In this document: in pieces, positions 16,447 to 23,329 of the stretch | Position numbering within the stretch: position 1 is the stretch's first letter | How the letters are laid out: every line of letters begins with the position of its first letter | From: Comamonadaceae bacterium | GTDB lineage: Bacteria; Pseudomonadota; Gammaproteobacteria; Burkholderiales; Burkholderiaceae_C | DNA length: 42,216 nt | Direction: 5' to 3' | Assembly (NCBI GenBank): GCA_947455465.1 | Contig: CANGNS010000025.1 | Location: forward strand, 1-42,216 | The notes under the pieces: generated by a model | What the model was told of the DNA's origin: nothing | The model's database searches: none | The model's input: only the letters and a program-made list of their open reading frames with translations | Translations under genes and position numbers: made by a program

Positions 16447-17172
16447 TTAGCCGTAAATCTTGGTGGCGTCGGCAAGCTTCATGGTCTTACCGCCGTTAAA
16501 TTGAAGGACTACCGTCTTGTCCGGCTGCTGAGTTATGCCGATCACTGGTGACATGGTGCTCACTTGGGGTGTTATCTGATTACCAGCGCTTACTGCGGTG
16601 GCTTTAAAGCTGTAGGTGCCGTCTGGAAGTGCGTTTCCAGCATCATCTTTCCCGTCCCACGCCCACGGCATGTCACCCGCCGTCTGTGCGCCAGCCGTAA
16701 CGGTGTTGACCAAGATGCCCTTGGAGTCATATACGTTCATAGTCACGCCGTCCGCCCCGTTGGGAAGACTGACAATGCCCTGAACCTGTTGGCCACTGGT
16801 GAGCTGTGCAGGGCCGTCAGGTAAGGCGACCTTTTTACCAATCAAGCTGGCCCCACCCATCATTTGGCTGCTAGACATGCTGTCCACGAAAGTAGATAGC
16901 GACTGCGACATATTCGTTGTCGCCTCCAGCTGCGAAAACTGCGCCAGCTGGGCCACAAAAGCCTCGTTCTTCACCGGATCGAGCGGATCCTGGTTTTTGA
17001 GCTGGGTGGTAAACAGCGTCAAAAAGTCTTTTTGACCCATGGCGCCTTGGCCCGTAGCGGCCGTCAGCTTGGTCTGTGCGTCCTGCGCGGTGGTGCGTAT
17101 GCTGCTTGGCACCGCAGAGGCCCAAGCGCTGTCGGTCGCGGCGGAGCTGTTGAGTAAATTGATGTTGGACAT
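16447..17172 (-). CDS. flgD: Hook cap / basal-body rod modification protein FlgD
   Basis: A 241-aa hook cap scaffold needed for FlgE polymerisation and removed when the hook is complete. The conserved N-terminal block is M-G-Q-K-D-F-L-T-L-F-T-T-Q-L-K-N-Q-D-P-L-D-P-V in two parts, followed by E-x-F-V-A-Q-L-A-Q-F-S-Q-L-E. After that comes the FlgD Ig-like/tudor region with W-A-W-D-G-K-D-D-A-G-N-A-L-P-D-G-T-Y. The length is standard. It lies 19 bp after flgC and 54 bp before flgE. The hook it caps is unusually bulky, but FlgD itself shows no matching enlargement. Confidence 0.96.
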   Translation of the reverse strand: MSNINLLNSSAATDSAWASAVPSSIRTTAQDAQTKLTAATGQGAMGQKDFLTLFTTQLKNQDPLDPVKNEAFVAQLAQFSQLEATTNMSQSLSTFVDSMSSSQMMGGASLIGKKVALPDGPAQLTSGQQVQGIVSLPNGADGVTMNVYDSKGILVNTVTAGAQTAGDMPWAWDGKDDAGNALPDGTYSFKATAVSAGNQITPQVSTMSPVIGITQQPDKTVVLQFNGGKTMKLADATKIYG

Positions 17173-17191
17173 GGCGGTCTCAGTGGGTTAA

Positions 17192-17614
17192 TTAGCTCTT
17201 GATGATGTCCAGCGTGCGCATCGTGAGCTGGCGCGCGGTATTGACCACTTCGACGTTGTTTTGGTAGGAGCGGGCCGCAGCCATCATCTCGACCATCTCG
17301 GTCATTTCGTTGACGTTGGAGAGATAGACATAGCCGTCTTTGTCCGCAGCCGGGTTACCGGGGTCCGACATACGGGCCACCGGCTTGGGATCGTCCGTGA
17401 TGCCGGCAACCTTGACACCGCCCTTGTTGATTTCGGGCGAGTTCAGCTGCTGCTCCATGATGGTCTTGAAGGTCGTGCGCTTGGCGCGAAAAGCGCCTGC
17501 TTCGGTGCTGGCAACCGCCCCGGCATTGGCCAGGTTGGAGGCGGTGGCATTCATACGCGCGGTTTGCGCATTGAGTGCCGAACCAGCGATGCCAAAAATA
17601 TTGTCCAGTGCCAT
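17192..17614 (-). CDS. flgC: Proximal rod protein FlgC
   Basis: A 140-aa rod subunit. The N-terminus has S-A-L-N-A-Q-T-A-R-M-N-A-T-A-S-N-L-A-N-A, and the C-terminus has V-N-E-M-T-E-M-V-E-M-M-A-A-A-R-S-Y-Q-N-N-V-E with a final L-D-I-I-K-S. Family signature D-P-G-N-P-A-A-D-K-D-G-Y-V is at about 92-104. It starts only 2 bp after the flgB stop, so the two are translated together. Confidence 0.97.
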   Translation of the reverse strand: MALDNIFGIAGSALNAQTARMNATASNLANAGAVASTEAGAFRAKRTTFKTIMEQQLNSPEINKGGVKVAGITDDPKPVARMSDPGNPAADKDGYVYLSNVNEMTEMVEMMAAARSYQNNVEVVNTARQLTMRTLDIIKS

Positions 17615-17616
17615 GC

Positions 17617-18000
17617 TTAGTCTCCCCGCAATGCTTTGCGAATGCCGCTGATGCGGTTTTCCAGAATGCTCAAGGTCGTCTGGTACTCGGCGGCGTACTG
17701 ACCGTACTTGGCCTGCTCGACCGGTAATTCCACGGTGTTTCCGTCAAAGGAGACGTTAAAGGGCACGCGGTACTTCAGGCCGTTACCCGTTTCATCGGGC
17801 GCTTGGGCCAGGTGGTTGTCCTTGGTGGTAACAACCGCCGCCTCAATGGTGTTTTTCATGACTTGTTTGAAGTCGATGTCCTGCGCCTTGAAGTGCGGCG
17901 TATCGGCATTGGCAATATTGCGCGCGAGCACTTCCATGCGCTGGGCGCGCACCGCAAGCGATTTCTCGTTTGCGCTAAAGGCGTTGTCAATAAAGTTCAT
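17617..18000 (-). CDS. flgB: Proximal rod protein FlgB
   Basis: A 127-aa rod subunit and the first gene of flgBCDEFG. I place the start at the ATG at 18000 (M-N-F-I-D-N-A-F), where FlgB proteins begin and where a CGGAG-like ribosome-binding site lies upstream; a longer open frame upstream is not conserved. Motifs are R-M-E-V-L-A-R-N-I-A-N-A-D-T-P-H-F-K-A and the C-terminal Y-Q-T-T-L-S-I-L-E-N-R-I. A sigma-54 promoter lies at 18082-18097, and an opposing sigma-28 site lies in its leader (18020-18046). Confidence 0.96.
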   Translation of the reverse strand: MNFIDNAFSANEKSLAVRAQRMEVLARNIANADTPHFKAQDIDFKQVMKNTIEAAVVTTKDNHLAQAPDETGNGLKYRVPFNVSFDGNTVELPVEQAKYGQYAAEYQTTLSILENRISGIRKALRGD

Positions 18001-18019
18001 ACCAAAGGCTCCGTTGCAC

Positions 18020-18046
18020 TCAAGTTTTTCGCCGGATTGCCGACAC
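18020..18046 (+). promoter_or_regulatory. Sigma-28 site facing away from flgB
   Basis: The plus-strand sequence is TCAAGTTT-N11-GCCGACAC. Both half-sites and the spacer length are identical to the fliD promoter. It lies inside the flgB leader and would start RNA near 18053, running antisense to the 3' part of the LysM gene at 18253-19398. No convincing gene starts downstream on this strand until flgA. Confidence 0.55.
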
Positions 18047-18081
18047 TGTGAAGTGCGGGCATGCGGCATTGGGGGACTAGA

Positions 18082-18097
18082 TGCAATATGTATGCCA
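18082..18097 (-). promoter_or_regulatory. Sigma-54 (RpoN) promoter for flgBCDEFG
   Basis: The minus-strand sequence is TGGCAT-N5-TTGCA, with GG and GC at correct spacing, about 82 bp upstream of the flgB start. The predicted leader is about 70 nt. Confidence 0.85.
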
Positions 18098-18197
18098 CCC
18101 GTTTCTTGCCGCTTTGAAGGGCCCGGCATCCCTTGTGGCCATGGGCTTTTCTCCCCTGGGCGGCGCGTGTGAGGCGCGCCTGCGCTGTGCCGCCGGG

Positions 18198-18219
18198 CAG
18201 CGGCAAAGCCTTGCCGCTG
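18198..18219 (-). terminator. Stem-loop after the LysM/lysozyme-like gene
   Basis: A perfect 9-bp stem (CAGCGGCAA at 18198-18206 with TTGCCGCTG at 18211-18219) and 4-nt loop lie about 35 bp after the stop of the 18253-19398 gene. There is no U-tract, so it may be a weak or Rho-assisted terminator, or an mRNA-end stabiliser. Confidence 0.4.
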
Positions 18220-18252
18220 TCGGCAGACCGTGGCCAAAGTGGCCTATTGGGC

Positions 18253-19398
18253 TTAGGGCAGGTTGTTTTGGACGTACTGCTGCGCGCGCTGTGCTTGCTG
18301 GCGCAAGGAGGGCGGTAGCAGGTTGCCCAGGCGTTCGGCGGCGTTTTGCAGCAAACCTTGGCGGATGGACTGGCGCGTGATCGGGGCGGCGCTGTTGCGG
18401 TCCACGTGCAGGCTGCGCGCTTGCGGGCCCGGAATATTAAGCGGCACGTCCGCCCGCGACTGGCTGCGCGATGCCGGATTGAGCACCGAGAGGTACAAAT
18501 CTTCCAAACCGGCCGGCCCCTTGCTCTTGAGGCCCACGTCGTCAAAATACTTGTCCACCAGGCTGAGCTGCTTGTGTACGCTCAGGTCCAGGATGGCCCT
18601 GGGGTTGCCGCCAAAGCCTGCGGAGGCGGCGCCACGCGCCGGGCCGTCGCAAAACTGAATAATGCCGTGGCAACGCTGGTTGCTGGCGCGCGGGTTCATG
18701 CCGTCGCTCTCCATGAGCGTCATGCGGGCAAAGTCGTCGGGCGCAAAGCCGTGGTTGCTCGCCATGGACAAAATCTTGTCGTACACCGCGTTTTTTTCAC
18801 CGGAGGGGATGAAACCCTTGGCCACCGCCCGATCCAGGGTTTGCACCAGGACGGGGTGATCGCCTGCTGGGAGGGCGCCCGTCGCCTCGGCAGGCGCTTG
18901 GACGGCCGCAGGGGCGCTCGTTGCGGGCGGTGAAGGCCAAGCCGTCTGGCCGCGCGCCAAGGCCGCCTGGGTGCTGAGCGCCAGTTGCGCCGGGGTCTGC
19001 AAGCGAAAGCCAGACTGCGCCGCCGGCATCGTGTAGGCCGCAGGCACAAAGGCGGCAGTCGTGGTCGGCATATCGCCTTCCAACACCGCTAAATCGATTT
19101 TTTGCCCTACAAAAATACGGTTGGGGTCGGCTATTTGGTTGGCGCTGGCTACTTTTTGCGCCATGCGAAATTCTTGGGCGGGGCTGAGCGTCTGCCCGCG
19201 CGCCTTGGCAAATTCACGCACCATGCCAATAAGCGTGTCCCCGGCGTCCGCCTGCAGCGTGCTGGCCGATTGCACCTGCTGCATAGCCTGGGAAAAGCCC
19301 TTGCCTGCGGCGGGCCGCGCGGGCCCCAGTCGCGCCATCGCCGCTGCAGCCTGGGCGGCGGCAGAGGGTGTGGTCACCAGGGACGGTTGGGGCAACAT
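18253..19398 (-). CDS. LysM plus lysozyme-like (transglycosylase) protein, probable flagellar wall-opening enzyme
   Basis: A 381-aa protein with no signal peptide. Residues about 51-104 form a LysM unit (G-D-T-L near 53, A-S-A-N-Q-I-A-D-P-N-R-I-F-V-G-Q-K-I). An Ala/Pro linker follows, then a lysozyme-like domain at about 205-345: a helix, M-E-S-D-G-M-N-P-R-A-S-N with candidate catalytic Glu230, then G-I-I-Q-F and Y-L-S-V-L-N-P-A as in tail-lysozyme and lytic transglycosylase families. It is coded just upstream of flgB and divergent from flgA. Because FlgJ here lacks its muramidase, this is the likely substitute. The missing signal peptide fits export through the flagellar channel, which is inference. 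I see no clear promoter or strong ribosome-binding site. Confidence 0.75.
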   Translation of the reverse strand: MLPQPSLVTTPSAAAQAAAAMARLGPARPAAGKGFSQAMQQVQSASTLQADAGDTLIGMVREFAKARGQTLSPAQEFRMAQKVASANQIADPNRIFVGQKIDLAVLEGDMPTTTAAFVPAAYTMPAAQSGFRLQTPAQLALSTQAALARGQTAWPSPPATSAPAAVQAPAEATGALPAGDHPVLVQTLDRAVAKGFIPSGEKNAVYDKILSMASNHGFAPDDFARMTLMESDGMNPRASNQRCHGIIQFCDGPARGAASAGFGGNPRAILDLSVHKQLSLVDKYFDDVGLKSKGPAGLEDLYLSVLNPASRSQSRADVPLNIPGPQARSLHVDRNSAAPITRQSIRQGLLQNAAERLGNLLPPSLRQQAQRAQQYVQNNLP

Positions 19399-19492
19399 AT
19401 ATATACAGGGGCTCTGCTAGGGGGGCTCTTTAGTTGGCAGTGACTAGGCTCGGGGTGCTAAAACGGTCATTTGCCGATGGTCAACAGCGCAA

Positions 19493-19508
19493 TGGCACTT
19501 TTCTTGCG
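19493..19508 (+). promoter_or_regulatory. Sigma-54 (RpoN) promoter for flgA
   Basis: The plus-strand sequence is TGGCAC-N5-TTGCG, with correct GG/GC spacing, 55-70 bp before the flgA start. The predicted leader is about 44 nt. Confidence 0.85.
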
Positions 19509-19562
19509 CTCGGGTGACTTCATCATGCAAAGTGTCATTTTTCCAACATAACAGGCTGTTCC

Positions 19563-20384
19563 ATGCAATTGCTGTGCCATTTAAGCCGCGTTCAAGGGCG
19601 TTTTGCCGGGGTGCTGGCCTTGTGGCTCCTTGGGATGGCTGCCGTGTTTGCCGCTACGCCGGCCGCAACCCCCGCAACCCCCGCAACCCCCGCGACGCCG
19701 CAGGACCAATTGCTTGCCGAGGTGGCGCAGTGGGTCCAGCAAACCCAGCAACTGAGCCCTGACCAGTTCGGTTTTGTGCCCATAGACCCCCGTGTGCAGG
19801 TCCAAAGCTGCGACCGTGCCCTGGCCATGGACTTGCCTTTTGCCTCCCGCGAGACGGTGCGGGTGCGCTGCCTGGGCAATCCGAACTGGCAAATGTATGT
19901 CCGACTCGCGCTCAAACCCGGCAACGCCAGTGCGGCGCAGCCCAACCTGGGCGCCTCGGCGGCCAAAGGTCCGGCAGCCACGGCCAGCGCCAATCCCACA
20001 ATGCGAAAAGTTGTGGTCGCCAAGCAGTTGCTGCGCGCCGGCACGGTGCTCACTGTCGATATGCTTCAGGAGACAGAAGTACCGGCCGCCGGGCTCGATT
20101 CGCAGGTGGTTGGTTCGGCCAAAGACCTGGAAAACGGCGAAATGGTGCGTGAAATCCCTGCCGGCATGCCGCTGCGCAGCCATGACGTGCGCCGGGCCAT
20201 TTTGGTCAAACAAGGGCAGGCGGTGATCCTCACCATTGGCCAAAGCAGCGGTTTTGCCATCACCGCCCGGGTCGAGGCGCTGCAAGATGGCAGAATGGGT
20301 GAACAAATTCGCTTAAAGAATCCCGACTCGGGCCGATTACTAAGTGGGGTGGTCACCGGACCCAATGCTGCGAGGGGTTTATGA
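19563..20384 (+). CDS. flgA: P-ring assembly chaperone FlgA
   Basis: A 273-aa periplasmic chaperone for FlgI. It has an N-terminal signal segment (hydrophobic 14-30), then a Thr-Pro-Ala repeat (A-T-P four to five times, from a 9-bp DNA repeat near 19662-19700). A FlgA N-terminal domain follows with the conserved Cys pair region (V-Q-S-C-D and V-R-C-L-G). The C-terminal SAF domain is at about 150-270 (V-V-V-A-K-Q-L-L-R-A-G-T-V-L, L-V-K-Q-G-Q-A-V-I-L-T, L-S-G-V-V-T-G). It is divergent from the flgB unit with its own sigma-54 promoter, and flgM follows. Confidence 0.94.
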   Translation: MQLLCHLSRVQGRFAGVLALWLLGMAAVFAATPAATPATPATPATPQDQLLAEVAQWVQQTQQLSPDQFGFVPIDPRVQVQSCDRALAMDLPFASRETVRVRCLGNPNWQMYVRLALKPGNASAAQPNLGASAAKGPAATASANPTMRKVVVAKQLLRAGTVLTVDMLQETEVPAAGLDSQVVGSAKDLENGEMVREIPAGMPLRSHDVRRAILVKQGQAVILTIGQSSGFAITARVEALQDGRMGEQIRLKNPDSGRLLSGVVTGPNAARGL

Positions 20385-20414
20385 AAATAAATCGAAAAAA
20401 GTTGAAAAAAGCCC

Positions 20415-20441
20415 TCAAGTTTCCTATTGAGCGTCCGATTC
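20415..20441 (+). promoter_or_regulatory. Sigma-28 (FliA) promoter for flgMN
   Basis: The plus-strand sequence is TCAAGTTT-N11-TCCGATTC, in the 108-bp flgA-flgM gap. It would let FliA boost its own anti-sigma factor while low-level flgM comes by read-through from flgA, the usual double arrangement. Confidence 0.85.
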
Positions 20442-20492
20442 ATCCTTGAGAGAAGCCCAAAACCAGACTTCTATGTATAAAGCGAGCCCACT

Positions 20493-20834
20493 ATGACCGA
20501 TCCGATATCCAACCGTCCCCGCCCAGTGCCGGTGGACAATTTCTCCCGCAAAGGCTTGGAGAAGGCTGCTTCCAAGGCTGCCGGGTTCGCCGGTGGCGTG
20601 CTGACTGCGCCCAGTGCTGAAAGCGAAGTGGCGGTGAGCAAGTCCGCTGTGATGGACCAAAGCGCCGAGGTCGCAGGGTTCAAGAAAATCACCGAGCGCC
20701 TGAAAAAAGAGCCCGACTTTGACCGCTCCAAGGTCGATTCGATCAAGCAAGCCATCCAAAACGGCCAGTACCCGCTCAATCCGCGCCGTATTGCCGAGAG
20801 TTTTGTGGCTTTGGAGAACCTGATCACCACCTGA
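20493..20834 (+). CDS. flgM: Anti-sigma-28 factor FlgM
   Basis: A 113-aa negative regulator that binds FliA until it is exported through the completed hook-basal body. The N-terminal half is polar and probably disordered. The C-terminal FliA-binding part has F-D-R-S-K-V-D-S-I-K-Q-A-I-Q-N-G-Q-Y and the family ending P-R-R-I-A-E-S-F-V-A-L-E. It is a few residues longer than the enteric protein (97 aa). It is preceded by a FliA promoter and followed by flgN after 37 bp. Confidence 0.93.
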   Translation: MTDPISNRPRPVPVDNFSRKGLEKAASKAAGFAGGVLTAPSAESEVAVSKSAVMDQSAEVAGFKKITERLKKEPDFDRSKVDSIKQAIQNGQYPLNPRRIAESFVALENLITT

Positions 20835-20871
20835 TGGTGCATCAGCGAGCCCTGCACTTGAAGGACCGCGT

Positions 20872-21261
20872 TTGACCGAGTCCACCGAACAGGCTGGCGC
20901 GCTGGCCCGGCAACTGTCCGACATCCTGGAGATGGAGTTTGAGGCCTTGCGCGTGCAAGACCTGGATAAATTTGAGCAACTCCAACCCGTCAAAACCGAG
21001 CTGCTCACCGAGCTCACCCGCCTAGCCCCCCCCGCCGAAGAAGTTCAAAGCCTGCCCGAATGGCAGGATTTTCGCGAAACCATGCTCGGTTGCCGCGACG
21101 CGCACCGCCGCAATGCGGTCCTGATGGAGCGCAAGCTCGAGGCCATTCGGGGAACTTTACAAAGCCTGCGCCTGGAAGACCCGAGCAGCTCGGTCGAGGT
21201 CTATGACCGTTTGGGCCACATCTCGCGCTTTTCGCGCAAAACCGGCTACAGCGACGCCTGA
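20872..21261 (+). CDS. flgN: FlgN-type export chaperone for FlgK/FlgL
   Basis: A 129-aa all-helical cytoplasmic chaperone. The start is a TTG with AAGGA six bases upstream; no ATG fits. The helical pattern (L-A-R-Q-L-S-D-I-L-E-M-E-F-E-A-L and L-M-E-R-K-L-E-A-I-R-G-T-L-Q) and position after flgM identify it. In the family it delivers the junction proteins to the export gate, and here one client, FlgK, is twice normal size. The last 16 bp overlap the 3' end of the convergent fhlB-like gene. Confidence 0.88.
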   Translation: MTESTEQAGALARQLSDILEMEFEALRVQDLDKFEQLQPVKTELLTELTRLAPPAEEVQSLPEWQDFRETMLGCRDAHRRNAVLMERKLEAIRGTLQSLRLEDPSSSVEVYDRLGHISRFSRKTGYSDA

Positions 21262-21635
21262 GGGCTGTCCGCTTCAGCGGTTTCGTCTTCCAGTAATTCC
21301 AGGTCGGCCGTGCTGGCCTCGGCGCTCTCGGGCACCTCGGTGGCGCTGCTGTTGCTTGGCGCATCGGCTTTTTCATCGCCCGGGCGCATGCCGCGCAGCC
21401 AGTAGACCCAGGCCAAAATCACCGACACGGCGGTAAACAGCTCGGGCGGAATTTCCTGGTCGACCTGCAAGCGGCTCAGCAGCGCCAGCAGCTTGGGATC
21501 TTCGGTGACGTAAATGCCATAGGCGCGCGCCTGGGCGATCATGGCCATGGCCGCTTCTTCCTCGCCTTTGGCAGTGACCACGGGCGCACGGTTTTTCCCG
21601 TACTCCAGGGCGATGGCTCTTTTGCGCATATTCAT
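21246..21635 (-). CDS. FlhB C-terminal domain paralogue (FhlB type)
   Basis: A 129-aa soluble protein resembling only the cytoplasmic C-terminal fragment of FlhB that remains after autocleavage. It has A-I-A-L-E-Y-G, A-P-V-V-T-A-K-G, A-R-A-Y-G-I-Y-V-T-E-D-P, then I-P-P-E-L-F-T-A-V-S-V-I-L-A-W-V-Y-W-L. It begins just after the position of the NPTH cleavage site, so no cleavage motif is present. About 45 acidic C-terminal residues follow. The start overlaps the fliK stop as ATGA. Pairing with FliK suggests it acts at the export-specificity switch. In other bacteria FhlB can partly replace the FlhB C-terminal fragment (established knowledge, from memory). Confidence 0.85.
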   Translation of the reverse strand: MNMRKRAIALEYGKNRAPVVTAKGEEEAAMAMIAQARAYGIYVTEDPKLLALLSRLQVDQEIPPELFTAVSVILAWVYWLRGMRPGDEKADAPSNSSATEVPESAEASTADLELLEDETAEADSPQASL

Positions 21636-22861
21636 ACCCGCAAGTCCACCACTTCGCCGGGCAGGGCCTGGGGCAGGATCACCGGCTCGGGGTCAGGGCG
21701 GGGCCCCAAATGCGCTTTGAAAGAGCGCAGCACCAGGCCGGCTTCGCCCAGGGTTTGGCGCAGCGTGGCCTGGCCTTCGCGCGCAAAGTCGACCACCGAG
21801 GGGCGCAGCGCCCACATGGACAGGCTCACCTGCTCGGCGCCGACCAAATCTGCTTGCAGCCAGAGTTGGCCGTAATCGCGGCTGTTGGAATGGATGTTGA
21901 CGCTGTACTTGGGCTCGCCGTCCTCGTCCGTGCGCTTGCGCTCAAAGTTGAGCTCGACGGGTGCATGGTCGATAAAGGGAATCACCACCGACATCGACAG
22001 CGCGCCCTGGTTTTGCGCCTGCACCGCCGCCAGTTGGGCGGCGTCCAAATCGCCCAGCGCGCGCTTGATCTGCTGCACATTGGCCGCTTCGTCCTCGGTG
22101 GTCTCCTCCATCAAGGCCAGCAACTGGTGTAGCAGAGGTTTGAGGTCATTAGGCAGCGGATTGCGCAGGCGCGGCAGGCTGGTCTCCGAGCCCAGCGCGG
22201 CGCGCAGGGCGGCGTTAATGGCCTCGGGGCTGATGCGCTCCATCGACAAGCGCATGGCCTGGAGCTGGTTTTGCAGCTGGCCCTGCACTTCGGGCTGCTT
22301 GACCACTTTGGCCAGCAAACCGTCGAGCCCGCCCTGGTTGAGAATCTGCCGCACATCGGGCATGCCCGGCATGCGGTACAGCAGCGCGCCCAGGCGCGAA
22401 AACGTGCCCGAGGTGCTGTATTCGCCGGTCCAGGTCAGCCCGGTGCCTTCGGCCGCTTGCATGTTTTGCACGGCCACCACCGGCAGCGCCGCCTGGGTCT
22501 TGGGCGTTGGTGCAGCCTCCGACTGGGCGGTGAGTTCGGGCAAGCCCGGGTTGCTGTAGGCGCTGGCTTTGCCGTTCACAGGCAGCAAGTTCACACTGCC
22601 GTCGGGGTTGGTCTGGGTGCGAAAACTGATACGTTGCCCGACCTCCCAGCCGGGCACCCGGGCGATGCCGATTTGCCGTCCGCGCAGCAACAGCGCCATC
22701 TCATCGCCGCGCATTTGCACCATGGCTTGCACGACCTGGCCGTCGCGCAGGCCCAGGTTGCGGGCGGTGACGGCCTCTACCAAAGTGGGGGAAGCGGGGC
22801 CCTGCAACAGGGCCGGGGGGATGCGTACGGCACCGGCCGCCGCATCGGTGACAGGAATCAC
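21632..22861 (-). CDS. fliK: Hook-length control protein FliK
   Basis: A 409-aa molecular ruler and export-switch protein. The C-terminal Flg_hook domain (about 290-390) has the typical P-V-E-L-N-F-E, Y-S-V-N-I-H-S, Y-G-Q-L-W-L-Q-A-D-L and L-S-M-W-A-L-R-P. The N-terminal 280 residues are variable and Gln/Ala/Leu-rich. The start is GTG in the overlap with the upstream gene (22858-22861), and the end overlaps the fhlB-like gene. It sits in the flgP/flgT unit, away from fliHIJ, behind a sigma-28 site. FliK of ordinary length must gauge a hook made of a giant FlgE. Confidence 0.9.
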   Translation of the reverse strand: MIPVTDAAAGAVRIPPALLQGPASPTLVEAVTARNLGLRDGQVVQAMVQMRGDEMALLLRGRQIGIARVPGWEVGQRISFRTQTNPDGSVNLLPVNGKASAYSNPGLPELTAQSEAAPTPKTQAALPVVAVQNMQAAEGTGLTWTGEYSTSGTFSRLGALLYRMPGMPDVRQILNQGGLDGLLAKVVKQPEVQGQLQNQLQAMRLSMERISPEAINAALRAALGSETSLPRLRNPLPNDLKPLLHQLLALMEETTEDEAANVQQIKRALGDLDAAQLAAVQAQNQGALSMSVVIPFIDHAPVELNFERKRTDEDGEPKYSVNIHSNSRDYGQLWLQADLVGAEQVSLSMWALRPSVVDFAREGQATLRQTLGEAGLVLRSFKAHLGPRPDPEPVILPQALPGEVVDLRV

Positions 22862-23301
22862 GGGAACTGGACCCAGCGCTTGCGCTCTTCAGGACTGCTG
22901 GGCGCGGCGCGCACGGGGACTTCCGTGGTGGGTGCGGGAGGCGGCATCACGCTGGCCAGCACGCGGCGCAGCAAGAGGTCTTGGTTGGGGATGTGCAAAG
23001 CCACGCCCTTGCGCAGCTTGGGCACCTTGCCGGCGATGATGGCCTGCGGGTTCTCGTCGATATAGGCTTGGCGCAGCAGCGCCAGGCTCAAGGGGCTGTC
23101 GGCCATGGTTTTGGCGATGACCTGGTCCAGCGTTTCGCCCGCTTTGGGCAGGTAGGTGCCGCCAGCAGCTGGCGCAGCGGCCGGTGCACTGGCCAAGCAC
23201 TGCCCGCCTACCAGCAGGCTGAGGGCGGCCAGCGCGTGTGCCAACCGGCGCGCAAAGCGCTCAGCGGGGCGGCACTGCAGGGGCGGCGGGGCGGCGTTCA
23301 T
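22858..23301 (-). CDS. Small FimV/LysM-like secreted protein
   Basis: A 147-aa protein with an N-terminal signal segment (hydrophobic, about residues 20-43) and one FimV-type LysM unit. Residues about 48-102 read Y-L-P-K-A-G-E-T-L, then L-A-L-L-R-Q-A-Y-I-D-E-N-P-Q-A-I and L-R-K-G-V-A-L-H-I-P-N. A Pro-rich tail follows. LysM units bind peptidoglycan, so a periplasmic, wall-associated role near the FlgP/FlgT ring is likely. It stands between the flgT-like gene (28 bp) and fliK (4-bp overlap). I do not recognise a named orthologue. Confidence 0.7.
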   Translation of the reverse strand: MNAAPPPLQCRPAERFARRLAHALAALSLLVGGQCLASAPAAAPAAGGTYLPKAGETLDQVIAKTMADSPLSLALLRQAYIDENPQAIIAGKVPKLRKGVALHIPNQDLLLRRVLASVMPPPAPTTEVPVRAAPSSPEERKRWVQFP

Positions 23302-23329
23302 AGATAAAGCTTAGCACGGCCTGTGGGGC

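Noticed and set aside
18001..18237. N-terminal extension of flgB by 79 codons
   Set aside because: The extension is Arg/Pro-rich, covers the sigma-54 promoter and is absent from FlgB proteins.
18081..18380. A plus-strand frame of 99 codons just after the sigma-28 site at flgB
   Set aside because: It has no ribosome-binding site, overlaps the sigma-54 element of flgB, and its composition (Arg/Ala/Gly) looks non-coding. The promoter-like site is reported without a gene.
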